This document shows, piece by piece, positions 1 to 7,708 of a DNA stretch of 46,505 nucleotides. The notes under the pieces were generated by a model that made no database searches, was not told the origin of the DNA, and saw nothing but the letters and a program-made list of their open reading frames with translations. Location of the stretch: contig CALDOK010000208.1 of NCBI GenBank assembly GCA_937912125.1, positions 1-46,505 of the forward strand, given 5' to 3'. The first letter of the stretch is position 1; each line of letters opens with the position of its first letter. Source of the DNA: an uncultured Pseudomonadota bacterium. Its GTDB lineage: Bacteria > Myxococcota_A > UBA796 > JAFGLY01. The translations under genes were made by a program, and so were the position numbers.

Positions 1-264
1 GCTTTCCATCAGCTCGGCGTTTGCAACCACGCCATTGACCAGCACGAAGGTGTCGATGTCACAGAGATCCGTCCAGAAGTAGGTCCCGATCTGGGCGTCG
101 ATGGGCGTGAAGATGGCTTCTACGGCGTAGGTGCCATCCACCGGGGCGGTGAAGGCCACCATAGTGAAGGCGCGGGTCCAGTTACCAGGGTGCATGGCGA
201 GCTGCCCCGGCTGCAGGCACCAGTCCGCGCGACAGAATTTGCACCAAATCGTCTCACCCGCCAC
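1..264 (-). CDS. Partial protein with beta-sandwich-like segment, runs off the left edge
   Basis: An open minus-strand frame runs from the left edge up to a stop at 295-297. The translation contains LAMHPGNWTRAF, VAFTAPVDGTYAV, GTYFWTDL and TFVLVNGVV. These resemble the TAPxxGTY...VLVNG signature of secreted carbohydrate-binding-like beta-sandwich domains, so the strand is probably coding. Only about 88 residues are visible. The start is unclear: GTG at 264 has GGAG 11 nt upstream, but no signal peptide precedes the domain, so the 5' end may be broken. The family name is a guess; the coding call rests on the protein-like composition. Confidence 0.4.
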   Translation of the reverse strand, partial: MAGETIWCKFCRADWCLQPGQLAMHPGNWTRAFTMVAFTAPVDGTYAVEAIFTPIDAQIGTYFWTDLCDIDTFVLVNGVVANAELMES

Positions 265-457
265 AAGAATTTTGACTCCCACACCAAGCTGCGATCATTG
301 CATGGGCTCCGCCTGGCCCCCACGGGCCAGCGACCGGGCGAGGGGCCGCTGCGGGGCCTCCCGCACACGGAAGCTCGGCCCCCGAACGCCCAGCCCGCCT
401 GTGGTAGGCTTGGCATCGTCCCCCTGCCAGCAGCTCCGCGGCGTGAGAGGAGGCAGG

Positions 458-1936
458 ATGACCTGGCTGTTCCTGGTGCTGGCATGCAACCCCACACCGG
501 TCCCCGTGGACACGGCTCCACCCCTGGAGGAACCGCTGGCCACGGTGGACGTAGCCATCATCGGCGGCGGCGCCAGCGGCCTGAGCGCCGCGTACGAAGC
601 CCTGGCCGCCGGGGCGGAGGTGCTGGTCATCGAGCGCCGATCACAGGTGGGTGGAGCGGGGGTACACGCCATGAACTTCCTGGCCGCGGGCACGCCCTGG
701 CAGGAGGAGCGCGGGTTCGAAGACAGCCCCGCGGCGCTGCTCGCGGAGTGGGAGGAGATCACCGGGGGGGACGCCACCAACCCCATGGTGGAGGCCTTCG
801 CGGAGGGCACGATGGACGTGATCGAGTGGCTGATCTCCTACGGCGGCGAGGTAGTCTCGGTGACCAAGTCCGCCGGCGCGGGCTCCACCGCGCGCATCCA
901 CGCGGTGCAGTTCAACCATGGTCCACACGCGCTGGAGGTCTTCGGGGAGGAGATCGCGGAGCATGTGATGACGGCGACCAACGCGGTGGATCTGGTGGTC
1001 GACGCAGGCGAGGTGATCGGGGTGGAGGTGGTCCAGGCGGACGACAGCGTGGGTTGGATCCAGGCCCGGTCGGTGATCGTGGCCACGGGCGGCTTCGCGC
1101 GCGACGACGATCGGGTGTTCGAGGCGGTCCCGGCCCTCGAGGCCTTCCCTCGGCACTGCGAGTCCTGGCCGGGCATGGACGGCAACGGCTTGGTGATGGT
1201 CGAGGCCGCTGGTGGCACCCTGACCAACCTGGAGAACATCACCCTGTACGGCCACGGGGTCACGGACCCCAACCACGGCAGCCCCGAGGCGATGGTCATC
1301 CCGATGCTCCACGAGGGGATGGTGGTCGACCCGCAGGGGGTGCGCATCGCGAACGAAGAGGACTTCGGGACGGTCTGGGGCGGCCACCACTTCCTGGACC
1401 ACGGGCAGCTCACCTTGATCGTCGACAACGCGTTCTGGGAAGACCTGACGATGATGGGGATGGGCTACAACTACGCCCAGGCCCAGGATGGCTGGCTCAG
1501 CGGCCCGGAGTACGCGGCGCTGGTGGACGTGGCCAGCGCCGAAGAACCCGCGGCGCTGGCGGCGCAGATCGGCGTAGACGCCGAGACCCTGGCGGCCACG
1601 GTGCTGACCTACAACCAGGCCTTCGAGGCCGGAGTGGACGCCGAGTTCGGCAAGGACCTGAGCTTCCTCAGGGCGCTGGATTCCCTCCCGCTGTACGCGC
1701 TCCCCCTGGTGGTCTCCACCGGCAAGAGCTTCGGAGGCGCCGCGCTGGCCGAAGGCGGAGCCGTGCTCGACCCCAGCGGAGGGGTGGTGCCGGGGCTCTT
1801 CGCTGCCGGCGAGGCGGCGGGGGTGCTGGGCGGCGATCACGTGGGCCGAGGATTCTCGGGGCCCATCACCGGCGCGTACCACAGCGGCTTCGTGGCCGGC
1901 CGAGGCGCCGCGGCCTACGCGCTCGAGGGCAGATGA
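458..1936 (+). CDS. FAD-dependent oxidoreductase lipoprotein (fumarate reductase flavoprotein-like)
   Basis: This 492-residue protein belongs to the FAD_binding_2 (fumarate reductase/succinate dehydrogenase flavoprotein) family. After a short lipoprotein signal with lipobox VLAC (Cys10) comes the Rossmann motif GGGASG in VAIIGGGASGLSAAYEA at about residues 28-44, with the acidic end IERR. The C-terminal FAD signature FAAGEAAG and GFSGPITGAY is intact. The start at 458 is set by AGGAGG at 448-453, 4 nt before the ATG. The frame is open much further upstream, but those codons precede the signal peptide and were excluded. The lipobox implies export and lipidation, which is unusual for a flavoprotein folded with FAD. 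Substrate unknown; urocanate/fumarate-type reduction or ketosteroid-type dehydrogenation are possible. Confidence 0.8.
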   Translation: MTWLFLVLACNPTPVPVDTAPPLEEPLATVDVAIIGGGASGLSAAYEALAAGAEVLVIERRSQVGGAGVHAMNFLAAGTPWQEERGFEDSPAALLAEWEEITGGDATNPMVEAFAEGTMDVIEWLISYGGEVVSVTKSAGAGSTARIHAVQFNHGPHALEVFGEEIAEHVMTATNAVDLVVDAGEVIGVEVVQADDSVGWIQARSVIVATGGFARDDDRVFEAVPALEAFPRHCESWPGMDGNGLVMVEAAGGTLTNLENITLYGHGVTDPNHGSPEAMVIPMLHEGMVVDPQGVRIANEEDFGTVWGGHHFLDHGQLTLIVDNAFWEDLTMMGMGYNYAQAQDGWLSGPEYAALVDVASAEEPAALAAQIGVDAETLAATVLTYNQAFEAGVDAEFGKDLSFLRALDSLPLYALPLVVSTGKSFGGAALAEGGAVLDPSGGVVPGLFAAGEAAGVLGGDHVGRGFSGPITGAYHSGFVAGRGAAAYALEGR

Positions 1937-2037
1937 GGCGGCCTGCGAGGGGGGCAGGTCCGATCGCCTGGCCCCCACACCGGCGATTCCATGGTCCCGC
2001 GCCAGACCGAGCGGACAACCCACGCCTGAGACTACAC

Positions 2038-2065
2038 AAGGCGATGCCGTAGCCAGCGCCTTTTT
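2038..2065 (+). terminator. Candidate Rho-independent terminator after the flavoprotein gene
   Basis: AAGGCG at 2038-2043 pairs with CGCCTT at 2057-2062, and a run of five T residues follows at 2061-2065. It lies about 100 nt after the flavoprotein stop and before the next same-strand gene. The stem is short, so this is a candidate only. Confidence 0.4.
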
Positions 2066-2123
2066 CAAACTATCTGGGGGTACGCCCCGTGGAACCTGAC
2101 GTGACAGGACGTACCCTGCCCCC

Positions 2124-3659
2124 ATGTCTGCCTATCTCCTGTTGCTCACCGCGAGCCTGGGCCTGGGCGCTGAGCGTTTCGGCGGGCAAGCGTTCTATCT
2201 GGGGGATCCCCACGTCCACAGCGGCGCGTCGGGCGACGGAGGCTCCACGGACCTCGGGGTGTGCGAGGGCACCTGCGGGGCCATGGCCGAGATCGCGGAG
2301 ACCGCCCGCGCCAACGGCCTGGACTGGATGGCGCTGACCGACCACGTCAACGGCAGCAGGACCGCCAACGCCCGGGACTTCTCCCTGGCGTTCACCACCA
2401 TGCTCGGGGCTCACGACCCCGAGGGCGGCTTCGTGGTCCTGCCCGGGGCCGAGCTCCGCATCGGCACCCCCGACGGCGATCAGGGCCACAAGAACCTCTA
2501 CTTCGCGGCCAGCAACTCGGAGCTGGCGGAGATGACCATCGACGACCTGCGCTTCGACGGGGCGGGCGCCGACATCGAGAGCTGCGACGCGCTGTGGACC
2601 TGGGCGCTGGAGCTGGAGCACCGCTGGGGCGATCTGATGCTCCTGGCCCACCACCCCACCCGTGTGGGCCGCATGGGCACCGACTGGAGCTGCCACCGCG
2701 GCGAGCTGGCCGCCCACTTCTCACCGGCGGTGGAGGTCTACTCGCGACACGGCGACGGCATGGCCTGCCCGACCGACCACGACGCCCTGCCCGAGGGCTG
2801 CCAGGAAGGTTCGGAGGCCATCGCGGCCCTGGATCCCGAGGGCCACGCGCTGCGGCTTAGCTTCGTCGGCGGCACCGACGCCCACGACACCCTGCCCGGG
2901 AACGTGTGCGCCCTGGACACGGAGATCCCCGAGCATGCCTACGGCGGCGGCCTGACCGTGGTGGTACTGGACGACGATCAGCTCTTCGACCGGGACGCGC
3001 TGTTCCACGCCATCCAGCAGGGGTCCACCTACGCCACGACCGGGCCCATGCTGCCCGTGGTGGTGGACTACATCGTGGGCGATCGACGCCTGGGGGGCAT
3101 GGGAGAGACCCTGGTCGTCCCCCACGACCAGCCCCTGCGCGTCGAGCTGCGGCTGCCCGCCCAGCGCGAGCACACGCTGTCGGTGGTGGTGCTGGTGACT
3201 CCTGCGGGGGAGGAGCCCATGCGCGCCGCAGGCGACGGCGTCTACCATGCCGAGATCGCGGCGGGGGCGCTGCCGACCTGGGTCTACCCCCGGGTCGAGC
3301 TGGACGGCTCGCTGTGGTACGACGAACCCTGCCGCGATGGCGGCGCCGACAGCCTGGAGCAGCTGTGGATCTCGCCCAGCTACCTGACGGTGGGAGAGCT
3401 GGACACGGGGGACCCAGGTGACACCGGCGACACCGGGCCCGATGACACGAGCGGCGACAGCACAGCCCCCGACAGCGACCCGCCGGGGGACAGCGACCAA
3501 CCAGGAGACAGCGACCCACCGGGGGACAGCGGCGGCGGCTCGGAGACGTCCTCTTGCCGGTCCAGCTGCACCCAGGGTGGCCCAGCCCCCGCGATGTTCC
3601 TGGCCCTGGCCCTGCTCGGCCTGGCCATGACGGCCCGCCGGGAGCGCAAGGGTCGGTAG
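2124..3659 (+). CDS. Secreted PHP-fold metallohydrolase with MYXO-CTERM-like anchor
   Basis: This 511-residue protein has an N-terminal signal (MSAYLLLLTASLGLGA) and a PHP-type metal site: DPHVHS near residue 30, TDHVN near 73, LLAHHPTR and GGTDAHD further on, the usual order of metal ligands in PHP phosphoesterases. Past about residue 430 follows a low-complexity DTGDTG/GDSDPPGDS linker. The C-terminal tail has two cysteines (SSCRSSC), a hydrophobic helix and the basic end RRERKGR, matching the layout of MYXO-CTERM sorting signals. The protein is therefore probably surface-anchored. No clear ribosome binding site precedes 2124. The substrate is unknown; phosphoester hydrolysis is inferred from the family. 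Confidence 0.75.
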   Translation: MSAYLLLLTASLGLGAERFGGQAFYLGDPHVHSGASGDGGSTDLGVCEGTCGAMAEIAETARANGLDWMALTDHVNGSRTANARDFSLAFTTMLGAHDPEGGFVVLPGAELRIGTPDGDQGHKNLYFAASNSELAEMTIDDLRFDGAGADIESCDALWTWALELEHRWGDLMLLAHHPTRVGRMGTDWSCHRGELAAHFSPAVEVYSRHGDGMACPTDHDALPEGCQEGSEAIAALDPEGHALRLSFVGGTDAHDTLPGNVCALDTEIPEHAYGGGLTVVVLDDDQLFDRDALFHAIQQGSTYATTGPMLPVVVDYIVGDRRLGGMGETLVVPHDQPLRVELRLPAQREHTLSVVVLVTPAGEEPMRAAGDGVYHAEIAAGALPTWVYPRVELDGSLWYDEPCRDGGADSLEQLWISPSYLTVGELDTGDPGDTGDTGPDDTSGDSTAPDSDPPGDSDQPGDSDPPGDSGGGSETSSCRSSCTQGGPAPAMFLALALLGLAMTARRERKGR

Positions 3660-3784
3660 AGGGCCCCAAGGGAAGATCGACGAGGGCAGGGCGTCGCCCA
3701 CCACAGCAAGCCGACAGGGTGCAACGGTGCCTTGGATGGCTGCGGCATCAGAACGTCAAGGAAAAACAAAATTAGGGTAATTCT

Positions 3785-3790
3785 TATAAT
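3785..3790 (+). promoter_or_regulatory. Candidate -10 element in an AT-rich island
   Basis: A perfect TATAAT sits in an AT-rich patch (about 3755-3800) that stands out in GC-rich DNA, 130 nt upstream of the arylsulfotransferase-like gene. No convincing -35 hexamer was found at 16-18 nt. The rest of 3660-3919 shows nothing else. Confidence 0.3.
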
Positions 3791-3919
3791 TTCCTATTGC
3801 CCTCTACCCCCCAGGTGTCAAGCTGAGTCAGCGCCGTGTCGGAGCTGAGGACTCGCCGACGACCGACAGCGGAGACGTGATCCGAACGCCCACCTTCGGA
3901 CTCCAAAGAGGCACAGTTC

Positions 3920-5365
3920 ATGCCGCGACACCTGCTCCTGCCCCTCCTGGTGGGCCTCACCGGGTGCGCACTGCCTCCCTTGGACAAGGGGGAGGACAGC
4001 GGAGCGACCGCTGACTCCGCACCCAACGACACGGGCGCGGTTCCCACGCCCTGTACGGTGGTCGAGGACCCCGTGGCCTTGTTCGGAGAGGTGCAGGCCG
4101 AGGTCAGCGCCATCATCCCGACCGTGGTCACCGTCCGCTGGAGCCCGGTGGTGCCGGGAGAGAGCTGGGTGAGCTTCGGCCAGTCCTGGGAAGAGGCTCG
4201 CACCGCCAGGTCCCAGGACCAGGATGACGGCGGCCTGGGAACCACCCTGCTGGGACTGAGGGCCAGCGCGCGGTACGACTACCAGGTGATGGTGAGGGTC
4301 GACGGCGAGGTCCTCTGCAGTCCGCCTGCCGAGGTCCAGACCGGGGCGCTCGACCCATCCCTTCCCACGCTCACCACGGTGGTGTCCAACGGCGTGGCGT
4401 CTTCGGGGGGCTTCACCCTGCTGCCGCTCTCCGACATGGCGGGGGGGCAGAGCTCGCAGCTGACCATCATCGACGCGGAAGGCCACTATGTCTGGTTCTT
4501 TCCCCTACGCAGCCACAGGATGCTGCTCTCCCAGGACCGGCAGGCCGTGCTGAGCTTCGGCGACCACGCCGGCCCAGACCAGGACGGATTCATCCAGCGC
4601 ATCTCCCTGGACGGCTCGACAACAGAGCAGATCGTAGTCCGCGGTGCCCACGGCGACATCGCGGAGGTGACGCCAGGGACCTACGCCACCCTGGGCTGGG
4701 ACCTCCGCACCGTGGCCGGCAGCGACCTCACCTTCGCAGGCGAGAGCATCGTCGAGGTCACTGACGCCGGCGAACGGGTGCAGATCTGGAGCCTCTGGGA
4801 TGCCCTGGAGCCAGATCTCTCCGGGCCGTTCGCCAGTGGCGTCCCAGGCTACCCCGAGGCGGTGTACTGGGCTCACTGCAACTACCTGCACTACGACCTG
4901 GACCGTGACGCCTACTACGTAGCCTCGCGCTACCTCGACGCGGTGTTCGAGATCGATCGAGCGACCGGCCACACGCGCTGGATTCTGGGCGGCACCCACT
5001 CCGACTTCGCACCAACGCAGGGCAGCATCACCTTCGACCCACACTCGGTGGTGCCCACTGAAGACGGCGTGCTGATCTTCGACACCGCCAGCACCGCGAC
5101 CGTGGGCTCGGCGGCGGTGGAGTACGCACTGAACGAGGGCGCCCGAACCGCGACGCGGACATGGCAATACGAGACCGAGGATCACTTGATCTCGGGGTTC
5201 TTCGGCAATGCCCAGCAGCTCTGGAACGGGAACCGCCTGTTCGCCCTCGCGGCCAACGGGCAGATCGACGAGGTCACCCCCGACTACCGGCTGGCCTCGC
5301 GGACCCGCGCGCCCTTCGGCTGGTCCCTGGGCTACGCCACCAGGATCGCGGAGCTGACCCAGTAG
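3920..5365 (+). CDS. Arylsulfotransferase (ASST)-family lipoprotein
   Basis: A 481-residue lipoprotein with lipobox LTGC (Cys16) and an acidic Ser/Thr/Asp linker. A fibronectin-like segment (about 50-145) comes next, then a beta-propeller of the arylsulfotransferase family. PLQG-type bacterial ASST enzymes move sulfate between phenols through a histidine. Candidate active-site residues are H244, H319 in YWAHCNYLHYD, R337 in VASRYLD and H375 in FDPHSV. The 18-residue gap between H319 and R337 matches the catalytic His/Arg pair recalled for E. coli ASST. The ribosome binding site AAGAGG (3906-3911) lies 8 nt before the ATG. The gene is convergent with the following lipoprotein gene, with a 13-nt gap. 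Sulfotransfer is inferred from family only; many members are untested. Confidence 0.75.
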   Translation: MPRHLLLPLLVGLTGCALPPLDKGEDSGATADSAPNDTGAVPTPCTVVEDPVALFGEVQAEVSAIIPTVVTVRWSPVVPGESWVSFGQSWEEARTARSQDQDDGGLGTTLLGLRASARYDYQVMVRVDGEVLCSPPAEVQTGALDPSLPTLTTVVSNGVASSGGFTLLPLSDMAGGQSSQLTIIDAEGHYVWFFPLRSHRMLLSQDRQAVLSFGDHAGPDQDGFIQRISLDGSTTEQIVVRGAHGDIAEVTPGTYATLGWDLRTVAGSDLTFAGESIVEVTDAGERVQIWSLWDALEPDLSGPFASGVPGYPEAVYWAHCNYLHYDLDRDAYYVASRYLDAVFEIDRATGHTRWILGGTHSDFAPTQGSITFDPHSVVPTEDGVLIFDTASTATVGSAAVEYALNEGARTATRTWQYETEDHLISGFFGNAQQLWNGNRLFALAANGQIDEVTPDYRLASRTRAPFGWSLGYATRIAELTQ

Positions 5366-5378
5366 GCAGCGCGACCCC

Positions 5379-6365
5379 TCAGAGCCCCGGGCCCAGCAAG
5401 ACCGCAACCCGGGGCAGGTCCAGCAGGCAGGTGCTGCACCAGAGGGTGAACAGCCAGGTCGACTGCCCGTCGACCTCGGGGATGGGCTGCTCGCCAGCCA
5501 GGGCGGACAGGGACAGGCTGTTGGCGCCGGTCACGGTGGCGGTCCAGCGCTGCCGGGAGAGGGAATCCAGCGCAAGGAGCCAGCTCGAGGGGTCCGAGGG
5601 TTCGAGGTCGAGCCTGTCCAGCTGCGCGCGATCGAGACGGTGAAGCTCGAGGGGCCGCCCCCAGCCGTCGTGCTCCATGGCGCTCCAGTCCAGCAGGATG
5701 TCGCCATGGGAGGCGACCGAAAGCCGCGCATCGAGGCTGAGCGCGGCGGTGGCCTCGAGCTGGGCGGTCTGGTCGTCCACCGAGAGCACAGCGACCCCCG
5801 CCCCCTCCCGCGGGACGACGAAGGCCAGACCTCGCAGCGCCCCGCCGCCCGCGCCGCTCAGGCTCAGCAGCCACTCACCTCGGCCGGCCACGAAGTCCAC
5901 CTCGGGCAGCAGCGGGTGGCCGATGTAGGCGAACTCGGACAGGGAACAGCCGCAGGTCGAGGTGGAACAGCTCCACAGCGAGCTGACCGCCCGCGAGTCG
6001 AGATCGTTGTTGGCCAGACCCTCGAGGATCGCCTCGCGGGTCACCTCGGGGAACAGGTACAGGGTCGCAGTTCCCAGGTCCTCACAGGCGGCGATGGGCC
6101 GTGACAACAGATCGTTGTGCAGCTCTGTCCAGTCCAGGCTGGCGTCGCCGCCCTGCTCCAGCTCCGTGGCGGCCACCTGGAGCGAGACGTCCAGGGCGAA
6201 GTTGTGCTCGTCCAGGATGGCGCAGTGGCTGCACCCGCCATCGGACCCGGTTCCAGAGCCGCTGTCCAGGTGCAGCCCAGGGCACGCCGTGCAGAGCATG
6301 GCGAAGAGCGCCACGCCGCGGGCGGGGGACTCGCTGCCGCAGGGAGCCCAGCGGAGACGGGCCAT
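5379..6365 (-). CDS. Lipoprotein of unknown function
   Basis: A 328-residue protein whose N-terminus (hydrophobic GVALFAMLCTAC) looks like a lipoprotein signal with acceptor Cys28; the -3 residue is Cys, so the lipobox is imperfect. The mature region starts with a Gly/Ser/Asp linker and two early cysteines (CSHC). Later there is a cysteine cluster (WSCSTSTCGCSL) and a WCSTCLL near the C-terminus, so disulfides in the periplasm are likely. No family was recognised. The start at 6365 is chosen because GGAG lies 6 nt upstream and the signal follows directly; the frame is open further upstream. It diverges from the zinc-ribbon gene across 178 bp. Confidence 0.6.
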   Translation of the reverse strand: MARLRWAPCGSESPARGVALFAMLCTACPGLHLDSGSGTGSDGGCSHCAILDEHNFALDVSLQVAATELEQGGDASLDWTELHNDLLSRPIAACEDLGTATLYLFPEVTREAILEGLANNDLDSRAVSSLWSCSTSTCGCSLSEFAYIGHPLLPEVDFVAGRGEWLLSLSGAGGGALRGLAFVVPREGAGVAVLSVDDQTAQLEATAALSLDARLSVASHGDILLDWSAMEHDGWGRPLELHRLDRAQLDRLDLEPSDPSSWLLALDSLSRQRWTATVTGANSLSLSALAGEQPIPEVDGQSTWLFTLWCSTCLLDLPRVAVLLGPGL

Positions 6366-6543
6366 GGCGTGCTCCAGGGACGGGTTCCTGTCCGTAACAC
6401 CCCACGGCCACGTCACGGACCACGCCTGCGCGGCGCGGCCGCGGCTCCGGTTGGCACCCGCTCCCTCCTTGGGACAACAGGGTGGGGCTCCTGGGTTGCG
6501 GCCAGAGCCCAGCGGCCCTACAGCACACAACGGAGGTGAACCC

Positions 6544-6732
6544 ATGGCGTCCCTGTCTGCCTGTCCCCGCTGCGGTCGCACCCTGAAGAAGTCCCTGCTG
6601 GGCGGGTCCCACTTCCCTGTCCAGACCTGCCTGAAGTGCAAGACCAAGTACTGCAAGGACTGCGGCGGCACCAGCTGCCCCAAGTGCGGCTCGAGCTCCC
6701 GGGGCCACTACGACGACGTCTACGCACGCTGA
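6544..6732 (+). CDS. Small zinc-ribbon protein
   Basis: A 62-residue cytoplasmic protein with four CxxC knuckles: C7-C10, C29-C32, C37-C40 and C45-C48. This is enough for two zinc sites of the treble-clef or rubredoxin-like kind. It has no signal peptide or membrane helix and ends in YDDVYAR. GGAGG at 6532-6536, 7 nt before the ATG, is a strong ribosome binding site and supports a real small gene. It ends 4 bp before the end of the convergent sufT gene. The role is unknown; nucleic-acid binding or a zinc-dependent protein contact is possible. Confidence 0.7.
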   Translation: MASLSACPRCGRTLKKSLLGGSHFPVQTCLKCKTKYCKDCGGTSCPKCGSSSRGHYDDVYAR

Positions 6733-6736
6733 GCGC

Positions 6737-7264
6737 CTAGAAGAACCCCAGCTCCAGCCGGGTCTCCTCGGGCAGCTCGCTGGGATCCCAGGGGGGCTCC
6801 CAGACAAGATCCACGCGGGGGTAGACCACACCCTGGGTCTCGCGGATGGCGCGGGTGGTGTCCTCGACGATCAGCGGGCCCATGGGGCAAGCGGGGGAGG
6901 TCAGGGTGAGGTCCACCTTGACCCGGCCCTCGTCCCCGATCTCCACGGCGTAGATCAACCCGAGATCGAAGATGTTGATGGGGATCTCGGGGTCGTAGAC
7001 CTGGCGCAGGGCCGCCACGAGGCGCCGGTGCAGGTCCTGCTTGTCCTCGGACCAGTCGGCGTCGGGCTCGGCCAGCTCGGGAGGCTTGGGAGGCCGGGGA
7101 ACTGTGCTGAAGTTGACCGGCGCGGGGTCGACGGGAGGCGGGGGAGCGGGGGCGCGCTCGCTGCGGCTGGACTCCCAGCGGCTGGCGGGGGTTGGCTCGG
7201 CGCGCCCCAACGCCTTGTTGGCGGCACGCTTGGCGAGCTTGGTGAGGCCTCTGCGCAATGCCAT
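6737..7264 (-). CDS. sufT: SufT-like MIP18/DUF59 Fe-S assembly factor
   Basis: A 175-residue protein whose C-terminal ~100 residues are a MIP18/DUF59 domain: LVAALRQVYDPEIPINIFDLGLIY, then LTLTSPACPMGPLI with the conserved cysteine, and a WEPPWDPS end. SufT proteins help mature Fe-S proteins. The first ~70 residues are a family-atypical extension: a basic helix (MALRRGLTKLAKRAANKAL) and a Pro-rich linker. It is the last gene of the SUF operon, 3 nt after sufU. The symbol follows the domain and operon position. Confidence 0.8.
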   Translation of the reverse strand: MALRRGLTKLAKRAANKALGRAEPTPASRWESSRSERAPAPPPPVDPAPVNFSTVPRPPKPPELAEPDADWSEDKQDLHRRLVAALRQVYDPEIPINIFDLGLIYAVEIGDEGRVKVDLTLTSPACPMGPLIVEDTTRAIRETQGVVYPRVDLVWEPPWDPSELPEETRLELGFF

Positions 7265-7267
7265 GAT

Positions 7268-7708
7268 CTACTCCGAAGTGACGAGATCGCTCTCGCCATG
7301 CAGGGCCGCCTCGAGGGCGTGCCAGGCCAAGGCAGCGCACTTGACCCGGGACGGGAAGCGGGCCACACCCTCGAGCACCACCAGCTTGCCCAGGCCCTCG
7401 GCGTTGGCGCGCTTGCCGGTGACCAGATCCAGCACCTCGCGGCTCAAGGCCAAGGCCTCGTCGACGCTCTTGCCGTCCACGGCCTCGGTCATCAGGCTGG
7501 CCGACGCCGTGGAGATGGCGCAGCCGTGGCCGTCGAAGCGGATGCAGCTGAGCATGCCGTCGCTGACGTTCACGCAGACCTTGACCTCGTCACCGCACAG
7601 GGGGTTGTAGCCCTGGGCGCAGTGGGTGGAGTCGCACATGCAGCCCTTGTTGCGAGGCCGCCTGGCGTGGTCGAGGATCACTTCCTGGTACAGGTCGTCG
7701 CCCATCAT
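7268..7708 (-). CDS. sufU: SufU, Fe-S scaffold / sulfur-transfer protein
   Basis: A 146-residue NifU-N/IscU-fold protein. It carries the three conserved cysteines: C38 in NPLCGD (with D40), C63 in GHGCAIS and C124 in RVKCA. The length and the gap between the second and third cysteine fit zinc-binding SufU, which accepts persulfide from SufS. The stretch C23-M-C25-DSTH-C30 adds three cysteines and a histidine just before NPLCGD, which is unusual. ATG at 7708 overlaps the sufS TGA by 4 nt; a second ATG lies at 7705. It sits between sufS and sufT. Confidence 0.92.
   Translation of the reverse strand: MMGDDLYQEVILDHARRPRNKGCMCDSTHCAQGYNPLCGDEVKVCVNVSDGMLSCIRFDGHGCAISTASASLMTEAVDGKSVDEALALSREVLDLVTGKRANAEGLGKLVVLEGVARFPSRVKCAALAWHALEAALHGESDLVTSE

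Noticed and set aside
131..457. Long N-terminal extension of the flavoprotein
   Set aside because: The codons upstream of 458 have no protein-like features and precede a ribosome binding site and signal peptide.
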